A stretch of 7,698 bases of DNA from JANWHZ01 sp041487535 (GTDB lineage Bacteria; Patescibacteriota; Saccharimonadia; Saccharimonadales; UBA4665): the NCBI GenBank assembly GCA_041487535.1, contig JBGPNM010000053.1, positions 1 through 7,698 on the forward strand. The letters run 5' to 3'. A program made the position numbers and the translations under genes. Below the pieces are notes generated by a model. The model searched no databases. It saw only the letters and a list, made by a program, of their open reading frames with translations, and was not told the origin of the DNA. This document shows positions 1 through 5,060 of this stretch, piece after piece; the first letter of the stretch is position 1; each line of letters opens with the position of its first letter.

Positions 1-1290
1 ATGCTGAATACCAGCCCCTACAGTCAAGCGGACAGCGCGGTGCAGCTGATGACGGTCTACAAGGCCAAGGGGCTGGAGTTTGCGCACGTTTTTCTGCCCA
101 GTTGCCAGGATGACGTCTGGGGTGGTACATCACGGGCACAGGCCAACCGGCTGACGCTGCCGGCCAACCTCGCGCCTATCCGCCACGCCGGTGCCACTGA
201 CGATGAACGCCTGCGCCTGCTATTTGTGGCTATGACGCGCGCTAAGATCGGGCTGCATCTTACTAGTGTCGCTCAAACCTATGCCGGCAAGCCGACCAGA
301 CGCTTAAAATACCTCGACGAGCGTGAGCAGGTCGACGACACTATCCGGGACTCGGTACTGCCCGAAGACGCACAACTGGTACGCCGCGACGACACCGTCG
401 CTCCCCCAATAGAACTGCTGGAACGGGATTGGCGCAGCCATCACACCGCCGCCCTGAAGCATACTGACCTGCAGGCATTGCTGCAAGACCGGCTCAAAAA
501 ATACCGATTGAGCCCGACGCACCTCGGAACCTTCCTGGATCTAGAATATGGCGGCCCGGAGCGCTTCTTTTTCAATACCATCCTGCGCTTTCCGGAAGCG
601 CCGTCGCCGGACAGCGAGTTCGGTAATGCAACGCACGAAACGTTGGAGTGGCTGCAGCAGGCGGTAACCGAACGCGGCCATGCACCGCTCGTAAGCGAAG
701 CCCTCGATTACTTCGAAAACCGCATGCAGCGCAAGAAACTGATACCAGCACGAATCCCGCTAGAAACTGAACGCGGCCGGACCGCTCTCGCCACCTATCT
801 GACTGCACGTAACAGTATGTATAAACCCACCGACCGAGCCGAATTTGCCTTTACGCACGATACCGTCCGCCTCGGGGAAGTGCACGCGGGCGGCAAAGTT
901 GACCGGCTGGAGCTTAACGCGGCAGCTAAATCAGTCACAGTCGTAGATTACAAGACCGGCAAAAGCTACAGCCGGTGGGCAAGCGACCCCAAGCTGCATC
1001 GCTACCGCCGCCAGCTTTACTGCTACAAGCTGCTGGTTGAAAGCTCGGCGAGTTTTGCAGGCTATACGGTTGGCAGCGGCCGGCTGGAGTTTGTAGAGCC
1101 GGATGCACAAGGACGCATCAACACGCTGGAGCTGACATTTAACGATGACGAGCTTACGCGTACCAGGCAGCTCGTAACCGCAATGTGGCGGCACGTGCAC
1201 GAACTCGACTTTCCTGATGTCAGCGCCTACAGTCCCAACCTCAGCGGTATACGGAAATTCGAGCAAGATCTTATAGACGGGCAGATATAG
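1..1290 (+). CDS. UvrD/Rep-type helicase with C-terminal RecB-like nuclease domain, 5' partial
   Basis: C-terminal 429 residues of a superfamily 1 DNA helicase fused to a PD-(D/E)XK nuclease, a layout used in double-strand break processing and repair. The window opens inside the gene: helicase motifs I to IV are absent, so the ATG at base 1 is very likely an internal Met. Helicase motif V is seen at about residues 14-27 (VQLMTVYKAKGLEF). Motif VI is at 68-82 (DERLRLLFVAMTRAK), with the arginine-finger type Arg80. The nuclease half shows His212 (FGNATHETLE), Asp301 (GKVDRLE), Asp316 and Lys318 (VVDYKTGK), and a Q-x3-Y motif at Gln338/Tyr342. This is the order expected for RecB/AddB/Cas4-like nucleases, and the catalytic residues look intact. 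The stop is TAG. A strong hairpin terminator follows about 100 bases later. Which helicase subfamily it belongs to (AddA-like, AdnA-like or UvrD-like) cannot be decided without the N-terminus. Confidence 0.93.
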   Translation: MLNTSPYSQADSAVQLMTVYKAKGLEFAHVFLPSCQDDVWGGTSRAQANRLTLPANLAPIRHAGATDDERLRLLFVAMTRAKIGLHLTSVAQTYAGKPTRRLKYLDEREQVDDTIRDSVLPEDAQLVRRDDTVAPPIELLERDWRSHHTAALKHTDLQALLQDRLKKYRLSPTHLGTFLDLEYGGPERFFFNTILRFPEAPSPDSEFGNATHETLEWLQQAVTERGHAPLVSEALDYFENRMQRKKLIPARIPLETERGRTALATYLTARNSMYKPTDRAEFAFTHDTVRLGEVHAGGKVDRLELNAAAKSVTVVDYKTGKSYSRWASDPKLHRYRRQLYCYKLLVESSASFAGYTVGSGRLEFVEPDAQGRINTLELTFNDDELTRTRQLVTAMWRHVHELDFPDVSAYSPNLSGIRKFEQDLIDGQI

Positions 1291-1392
1291 AATTTTCCAG
1301 CATTTCCTCTATAGTTCTTTTGTGCAAATAATTACGCCGGTTACTTTTGGCTTGACTTAAGGAGCAGCTGGCCGGCTCACACCAGAGGAAAC

Positions 1393-1428
1393 ATAAAACC
1401 GCTCCGCGTGGCAGCAGAGCGGTTTTAT
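1393..1428. terminator. Bidirectional intrinsic terminator
   Basis: A perfect 12-bp inverted repeat, ATAAAACCGCTC at 1393-1404 and GAGCGGTTTTAT at 1417-1428, encloses a 12-base loop. The stem has a GC core with an A-run on the left and a T-run on the right, so each strand reads as a GC hairpin ending in U's. It lies between the convergent helicase-nuclease and aquaporin genes and should stop transcription from both sides. The rest of 1291-1446 shows nothing I recognise. Confidence 0.9.
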
Positions 1429-1446
1429 TCGTTAGCGCGAATCCAA

Positions 1447-2235
1447 TTAGCTTTTGGCGTTCTTGCGCTTCTTGGCGGGACGTCCGGCGCGCTTTGGCTT
1501 GCTCGCTTCGGCTTCCGCCTCTAGCACAGATGCTGCGGCGACAGCAGGCTTGCGGCCGAGCCGCTCATTTACTGCGGCACGCATCCGCAATAAACTAGCC
1601 TCCGGAGAAAAGAGCAGGGCATAGAGGTTAAAGCCGATAACCGCACCAAGCACCGGTCCGAGTGCGTACGTACCCCAGCCCATTGCGCCAAATACGTTGA
1701 ACGCGCGCATGCTGAGCGCTACTGCCGGGTTCACAATTCCCACTGCGGCGCTGGAAGCAATAATGATTGCCAGCGCATAGGCCCCTCCTACCGTTCCGGC
1801 CGTCTTAGCATTCCAGAACCGGTTGAATACCGCCGCGGCGAAGCCGAGCGACAGCACGAATGCTCCCACTGCTTCCGCAACCAGTACGTGGCCGTCATAG
1901 TGCCCGCCAATAGGCTGCAGGCTGGTCTTCACGAAGTAGACATACAAATAGTAGGCTGCCCATGCGCCCAGCATTTGCGCCACAACGTACGAAAGCGCCG
2001 GCAATGTTTTGATCTGCCGCGCCGTCCACATACCGATGGTAATCGCCGGGTTAAAATGAGCGCCGCCCTCGCGGCCAAGCGATACGGTCGCGACCACCAG
2101 CGTCAGGCCGGCGGCCAAGGCCACAAAGTACGGCAAACCGATGGTAGAGTGCTGCACACTCAGCATTACCAGCGCCAATATACCCGTACCGAGAAACTCT
2201 GCCATGAGTATGGCTATACGATTCCTCGCAAACAT
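1447..2235 (-). CDS. Aquaporin / MIP-family channel
   Basis: Membrane channel of the major intrinsic protein family, 262 residues, for water and/or small neutral solutes. It has six predicted membrane helices (about 7-27, 35-52, 80-101, 118-138, 151-166, 186-209) and two re-entrant NPA loops: HFNPA with Asn62-Pro63-Ala64, and IVNPA with Asn169-Pro170-Ala171. Conserved glutamates lie in helix 1 (Glu13) and helix 4 (Glu121), reflecting the internal duplication. Unusually, the second NPA is followed by Val172 instead of the arginine that normally forms the ar/R selectivity filter, so specificity may not be classical water-only. The cytoplasmic tail, about 240-262, is Ala/Lys/Arg-rich and ends KPKRAGRPAKKRKNAKS. 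The ATG is preceded by a near-perfect AAAGGAGG, 8 bases upstream. The stop is TAA. The family call is firm; the substrate (water, glycerol, CO2 or other) is open. Confidence 0.95.
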   Translation of the reverse strand: MFARNRIAILMAEFLGTGILALVMLSVQHSTIGLPYFVALAAGLTLVVATVSLGREGGAHFNPAITIGMWTARQIKTLPALSYVVAQMLGAWAAYYLYVYFVKTSLQPIGGHYDGHVLVAEAVGAFVLSLGFAAAVFNRFWNAKTAGTVGGAYALAIIIASSAAVGIVNPAVALSMRAFNVFGAMGWGTYALGPVLGAVIGFNLYALLFSPEASLLRMRAAVNERLGRKPAVAAASVLEAEAEASKPKRAGRPAKKRKNAKS

Positions 2236-2274
2236 GCGTTAATCCTCCTTTATACTGCTACCTAAAGCTTAATA

Positions 2275-2293
2275 TGCAATTAGTTAAATTGCA
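2275..2293 (-). promoter_or_regulatory. Possible operator dyad upstream of the aquaporin gene
   Basis: A perfect inverted repeat of 7-base arms, TGCAATT (2275-2281) and AATTGCA (2287-2293), with a 5-base spacer. It is centred about 49 bases upstream of the aquaporin ATG, in an AT-rich patch. On the minus strand a TTGCAA (2294-2289) overlaps the upstream arm, and TATTAA (2274-2269) or TAAGCT (2271-2266) lies just beyond the dyad. The dyad would therefore sit between or over promoter elements, a typical operator position. Neither box pair has both good sequence and good spacing, so the promoter itself is weakly supported. Confidence 0.35.
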
Positions 2294-2355
2294 AGGAAAG
2301 GAGCGATGTTTAAGGCGTGATTACCGCTCTTGATCGTCCGTCCGCACGTTTAGAC

Positions 2356-2522
2356 TTAAGACCTCTTGCAGAATAAGCCGTGAAGCCAGAACGTGATGAT
2401 TTTTGTCCCAAACTGGCCAAAGCCGACAAAGCGTAACAGAGGTTACGGTGCGAAGGCTTTGGCCAGTTTGGGACAGAAATGGCGCGTTATGGATCGCGGA
2501 TTTATTTTGCAAGAGGTCTTTA
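2356..2522. mobile_element. MITE-like palindromic element with TTA target duplication
   Basis: A 161-bp element (2359-2519) made almost entirely of one imperfect inverted repeat. Its ends are exact 12-bp terminal repeats, AGACCTCTTGCA (2359-2370) and TGCAAGAGGTCT (2508-2519). TTA direct repeats flank it at 2356-2358 and 2520-2522 and look like a 3-bp target-site duplication. The 32-33 bases next to each end are also related between the arms, with several mismatches. The inner arms match perfectly (separate entry). No reading frame inside looks like a transposase, so it would be non-autonomous. From memory, ends of the AGACCT(C)TTGCAAAA type and 3-bp TNA duplications occur in the IS5 superfamily; that link is an inference. 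The element begins 2 bases after the stop codon of the 2525-3412 gene. It occupies most of the 2236-2524 gap. Confidence 0.72.
2404..2475. repeat. Perfect 21-bp inverted repeat forming the core hairpin of the palindromic element
   Basis: The arms 2404-2424 (beginning TGTCCCAAACTGG) and 2455-2475 (ending CCAGTTTGGGACA) are exact reverse complements over 21 bases. The 30-base loop contains a second small hairpin, CGTAAC (2432-2437) and GTTACG (2442-2447), with a 4-base AGAG loop. As RNA this would be a very stable stem on either strand. It could stop transcription from the 2525-3412 gene before it reaches the aquaporin gene, although no U-tract follows the stem directly. Confidence 0.9.
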
Positions 2523-2524
2523 AG

Positions 2525-3412
2525 CTAACGCACGACGATGCGTAGGGATGAGCCAGCCAGCACTGCGGCCGTAGCGACGTTATAATACAACATGGCTGTA
2601 ACTTTCTGCAGTGCCTCGGCCGGCGTAAGCGATAGCGCATTTGCGGCTGTTTGCAGTGAGGGCACGTCAAGTTCAAAAGCTTGGAAGCTGTCGTTGTATT
2701 CCTCGGCAATTTTGGCGCGGTCTATAGTAACACCGGGTTCCGTATTTATCACCAGTACCACCTCACGGTGCGGACCCGTCAGCGTTTCAACGCATTGTTC
2801 GCCGGCTGTCGCGACAAGTGCGTCGCGAAGCTCTGCGCCACTTACAACATAATTTTCATCTAACAAACTGGCAGCGCGCGTCGCAATACGGGCATGCGTC
2901 TCATCATCAATAGTCACACCTACGTCTTTCAAAAACGTCTGTATGCCTGCACTGTTATCACGTATAAACATCAGGATGCGCTCGAGGTTATCCTCAGCGC
3001 CGCAGCCGCAGCCGTTACCACTAACGTGATCGGCGACGTGGCCGCCGATTGTATAGCCATGCTGGATAAGATACTCATACACTTTTTTGGCATGAGCCGC
3101 AGCGTTAGCACCCGCCGGACGATGGCTTCCATTGGTGAGGGCGTCACCTATAACAGCCGAAAATGTACCGGCTGCTGCTTTCGGCGCTGGCTCATAGGTA
3201 CCATCTTGCCGAGAGCGGCCGTCAACACACTGTGACGGAACATCACCTTCTGTTGCGACTGCAGTATAGAAGTGGTCCAGAGCCTCTATAAAAGCATCCA
3301 GTCCTTCCGCTGTAATTTCCCCGTTCTTTATTCGAGAATCCGAGTCAATCGCGCCCAGCGCGATCGGAAAGCGTCGCGCGCGAAGTGTAATAGCGTGTTG
3401 AACGGTAGGCAT
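2525..3412 (-). CDS. Putative cadmium/zinc carbonic anhydrase (CDCA-like)
   Basis: A soluble protein of 295 residues with no signal peptide or membrane segment. Three potential metal ligands stand out: Cys62 in QCVDGRSR, His125 in IGGHVADHV and Cys135 (or Cys137) in GNGCGCGAEDNL. The CxDxR motif (Cys62, Asp64, Arg66), followed by a His and a second Cys ten residues after the His, recalls the site of CDCA carbonic anhydrases. In those, as I remember, Cys/His/Cys binds Cd or Zn with a similar His-to-Cys spacing. It also mimics the CxDxR site of beta carbonic anhydrases. If correct, it interconverts CO2 and bicarbonate. The C-terminal ~150 residues I do not recognise. The ATG is preceded by TAAGGAGA at good spacing; the stop is TAG. 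The reading frame is clearly real. The function rests on motif spacing only; another metal-binding protein remains possible. Confidence 0.55.
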   Translation of the reverse strand: MPTVQHAITLRARRFPIALGAIDSDSRIKNGEITAEGLDAFIEALDHFYTAVATEGDVPSQCVDGRSRQDGTYEPAPKAAAGTFSAVIGDALTNGSHRPAGANAAAHAKKVYEYLIQHGYTIGGHVADHVSGNGCGCGAEDNLERILMFIRDNSAGIQTFLKDVGVTIDDETHARIATRAASLLDENYVVSGAELRDALVATAGEQCVETLTGPHREVVLVINTEPGVTIDRAKIAEEYNDSFQAFELDVPSLQTAANALSLTPAEALQKVTAMLYYNVATAAVLAGSSLRIVVR

Positions 3413-3464
3413 GCGTTCTCCTTAGGCATTCTAGCGTCACTATTTTCTAATAAATAAGAGTACG

Positions 3465-3537
3465 GCGGCTTGACAAAGTAAGAAATGCCACAGTACGTTC
3501 GTGATTTTACTCCCATTCGCTAGTTCCTGCAAGCCGC
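3465..3537. repeat. Widely spaced 8-bp inverted repeat in the divergent intergenic region
   Basis: GCGGCTTG (3465-3472) and CAAGCCGC (3530-3537) are exact reverse complements with 57 bases between them. The left copy overlaps the first bases of the TTGACA box. They could be paired protein-binding sites about six helical turns apart. An 8-bp match in a region this size can also arise by chance. Confidence 0.4.
3470..3499 (+). promoter_or_regulatory. Candidate promoter of the 3575-4567 gene pair
   Basis: A consensus -35 box, TTGACA, lies at 3470-3475. With an 18-base spacer, TACGTT at 3494-3499 keeps the three most conserved -10 positions (T1, A2, T6) but is otherwise poor. A start near 3506 would leave a leader of about 70 bases. 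On the opposite strand TTGTCA overlaps the same bases, so the leftward gene could share the site. The evidence is mainly the exact -35 box. Confidence 0.35.
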
Positions 3538-3574
3538 TCCTGTTACTATCTAAGTATGTAACTAGGAGGCGAAT

Positions 3575-3961
3575 ATGAGCAGCCAGCACGCTAACCAAGC
3601 ACAACCGGCCGCCTCGCTTCCTGTCTTAAGTACCGGCGTGATCCGGCGGTACCGTACCGCTGCACCAACGTTCGACTTGCTATTACGCAGGCTGCACCGT
3701 GCCGACCCGGCAGCCGCGCGGTGGCTGTACAGCGCCGCGGAGCATGTTGCTCCGGCTGATGTCGTGGAAAAGGAACGCTACGCCACACTCGCCCTGGGTC
3801 TGTACTACATGCTCAGTGAACAGAAGTTCGTCGATGAGTTAAGCAGGCTGTACAGCAGCCCGCTGCGGGTCATGACAGAGATGCCGTTAATTCTTGAGCT
3901 CGGCACCGGCGATACCCCAACCGACCAAGCACGCGAACACGTGACGCCGCTGGAGGAGTAA
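3575..3961 (+). CDS. Hypothetical protein, 128 residues
   Basis: I do not recognise this protein. It is real by its signals: TAGGAGG five bases before the ATG, a TAA stop, and codon use in keeping with the region. Residues 1-17 are polar and Ala/Pro-rich, probably disordered. Residues about 21-95 look helical, with a basic start (VIRRYRTAAPTFDLLLRRLHR) and several aromatic positions (Trp50, Tyr52, Tyr69, Tyr77, Tyr78). The tail, from about 108, is acidic and polar. There is no signal peptide, membrane helix, cysteine or evident enzyme motif. It is the first gene of a two-gene plus-strand unit, 48 bases before the UTRA-domain gene and in the same frame, with TAA and then TGA in between. I looked for a GntR-type winged helix that would pair with that UTRA domain and could not see one. 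Confidence 0.75.
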   Translation: MSSQHANQAQPAASLPVLSTGVIRRYRTAAPTFDLLLRRLHRADPAAARWLYSAAEHVAPADVVEKERYATLALGLYYMLSEQKFVDELSRLYSSPLRVMTEMPLILELGTGDTPTDQAREHVTPLEE

Positions 3962-3969
3962 CATTTCGA

Positions 3970-3979
3970 ACCACGTGGT
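3970..3979. promoter_or_regulatory. 10-bp palindrome between the orphan gene and the UTRA gene
   Basis: ACCACGTGGT is a perfect 10-bp palindrome in the 48-base gap between the two plus-strand genes, 30 bases before the second ATG. It could be a binding site or chance. No promoter boxes are evident around it. Confidence 0.25.
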
Positions 3980-4009
3980 CAACTAACGCACTGAGAGGAA
4001 CACCGAACT

Positions 4010-4567
4010 ATGCACCAGGCTCCCACAGACAGACTACTGATTCGTATTGAAGGCATGTCAAGCAGATTCGACCGCTTTTTGGCAGGCTTGGGGCTGCAGC
4101 CAGTCGAATCAGATATTGTTAGGCCGGACTACAGAGTCGCGCCTCCAGAGGTGGCGCGCAGTTTAGGTCTCGCTACAGGAGACAGAGCCGTTCGGCGATA
4201 TCGCAAACAAAGCGTGCAACAAAACGGGCAACATTTACCCATCCGGCTAGTAGAAATCTTTTACCCGACTGTCCTCGTCGATGAAACTATGCTCGCAGAA
4301 ATGGTTGCCGATAGCTCATATGACGCCATCGCAGCTATCAAATCCGAGAAACATATAGTGCCATTTCAAATCGAGGAAGAGGTAACCGCACGCACGCCCA
4401 CTGTAGCCGAAGGAGAACTATTGTCTATCCCCGAGCACACACCTTTGCTGGAAGTACGCCGCAAAGTATTTGCAGAAGATAGAGACGCTATTATGTATAG
4501 CCGGATTGTATGTCGGGCAGATCATTTCATATTCTCGTATTCGTACCATACGAATGAGTGGCGATAG
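4010..4567 (+). CDS. Stand-alone UTRA ligand-binding domain protein (GntR/HutC-type, no HTH)
   Basis: A 185-residue protein that matches, end to end, the UTRA effector-binding domain of GntR/HutC-family repressors. Typical stretches are VAPPEVARSLGLATGDRAVR (44-63), an RLVEIFYP strand (79-86), and a C-terminal half with EGELLSIPEHTPLLEVRR (134-151) followed by MYSRIVCRADHFIFSYSY (162-179). In the family this domain binds a small molecule and controls an N-terminal winged helix. Here that helix is missing: only about 20 residues precede the domain. In the same frame upstream there are two stops (TGA 3992-3994, TAA 3959-3961) and then the unrelated 128-residue gene. GAGAGG lies 11 bases before the ATG, a weak, distant ribosome site. 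Six of 19 Arg codons are AGA/AGG, and sampled stretches of the second half are near 45% GC, below the atp genes. It could be a sensor acting through a partner, or a relic of a full regulator. It converges on atpC. Confidence 0.8.
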   Translation: MHQAPTDRLLIRIEGMSSRFDRFLAGLGLQPVESDIVRPDYRVAPPEVARSLGLATGDRAVRRYRKQSVQQNGQHLPIRLVEIFYPTVLVDETMLAEMVADSSYDAIAAIKSEKHIVPFQIEEEVTARTPTVAEGELLSIPEHTPLLEVRRKVFAEDRDAIMYSRIVCRADHFIFSYSYHTNEWR

Positions 4568-4616
4568 CACCCCGCGCGAACAACCGGAACTGACACGTAT
4601 CTAGAAGGGGACGCGC

Positions 4617-5048
4617 TTACCGTTGCTGTTTGTGGCGGCGCTTTAACGCAGCGACCTGCAGACGCACTGCGCTGCGGTCCACGAGCGCCTGGGCGTGCTC
4701 GAGGCTGACTTGGTCTTTTGCCTCACGCTTTAATTGCAGAGCGCGCTGGTGAGCGGCTTCTGCTTCGGCCTCGTTGATCTCTTCGGCGTGGTCAGCCTCA
4801 TCAACTAGTACGCGCAGCACGTTGTTGGCTACTTCGATGACACCGCCGCTTACAGCAAAGTGCTCCATCAGAAAATCCGGGTCACGCGGCGCACGGCGTA
4901 TGGATATAACTCCGCCCGTCGCCGCCGAAATAAGCGGCATGTGGCCAGGCAGTACACCGATGCTACCCTCCAGTGTCGGCAGAATGACCTCGTATACGTC
5001 CTGGTCAAACTTGACGCCGGCAAGGGATATGAGCTGCAAGTGGATCAC
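4617..5048 (-). CDS. atpC: F1F0 ATP synthase subunit epsilon
   Basis: Epsilon subunit of F-type ATP synthase, 143 residues, part of the central stalk with gamma; it couples rotation and can inhibit ATP hydrolysis. The N-terminal beta-sandwich (about 1-85) carries the family signature LEGSIGVLPGHMPLISA (27-43) and a SGGVIEVANNVLRVLVDEA strand pair (67-85). The C-terminal helical hairpin (about 88-140) begins EEINEAEAEAAHQRA and is complete, unlike short epsilons. It ends in a basic tail (KRRHKQQR). The start is GTG (5046-5048), chosen because TAAGGAG lies five bases upstream and the N-terminus then aligns with the family. It is the last gene of the operon, as is usual for atpC. The 49 bases to the convergent UTRA gene show no clear terminator hairpin. 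Confidence 0.97.
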   Translation of the reverse strand: MIHLQLISLAGVKFDQDVYEVILPTLEGSIGVLPGHMPLISAATGGVISIRRAPRDPDFLMEHFAVSGGVIEVANNVLRVLVDEADHAEEINEAEAEAAHQRALQLKREAKDQVSLEHAQALVDRSAVRLQVAALKRRHKQQR

Positions 5049-5052
5049 GGAC

Positions 5053-5060
5053 GCTCCTTA
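5053..5060 (-). promoter_or_regulatory. atpC ribosome binding site overlapping the atpD stop codon
   Basis: On the minus strand the atpD stop TAA (5060-5058) runs directly into GGAG, giving TAAGGAG with five bases before the GTG of atpC. This decides the GTG start and ties atpC initiation to ribosomes finishing atpD. Confidence 0.8.

Noticed and set aside
2321..2709. Open frames of 63 and 88 residues across the palindromic element
   Set aside because: They run through the inverted repeat arms or overlap the 2525-3412 gene and have no transposase or other features.
3542..3562. GTTAC...GTAAC dyad before the 3575 gene, matching the loop hairpin of the palindromic element
   Set aside because: Arms are only 5 bases and the spacer positions are mismatched; the shared pentamer is likely chance.
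3575..4567. A single HTH-UTRA regulator gene broken by a stop codon
   Set aside because: The frames agree, but two stops lie between, the second gene has its own ATG, and the first protein shows no winged helix.
4568..4616. Terminator between the UTRA gene and atpC
   Set aside because: Only CCCC/GGGG and GCGCG/CGCGC runs separated by about 30 bases, with no compact stem or U-tract.
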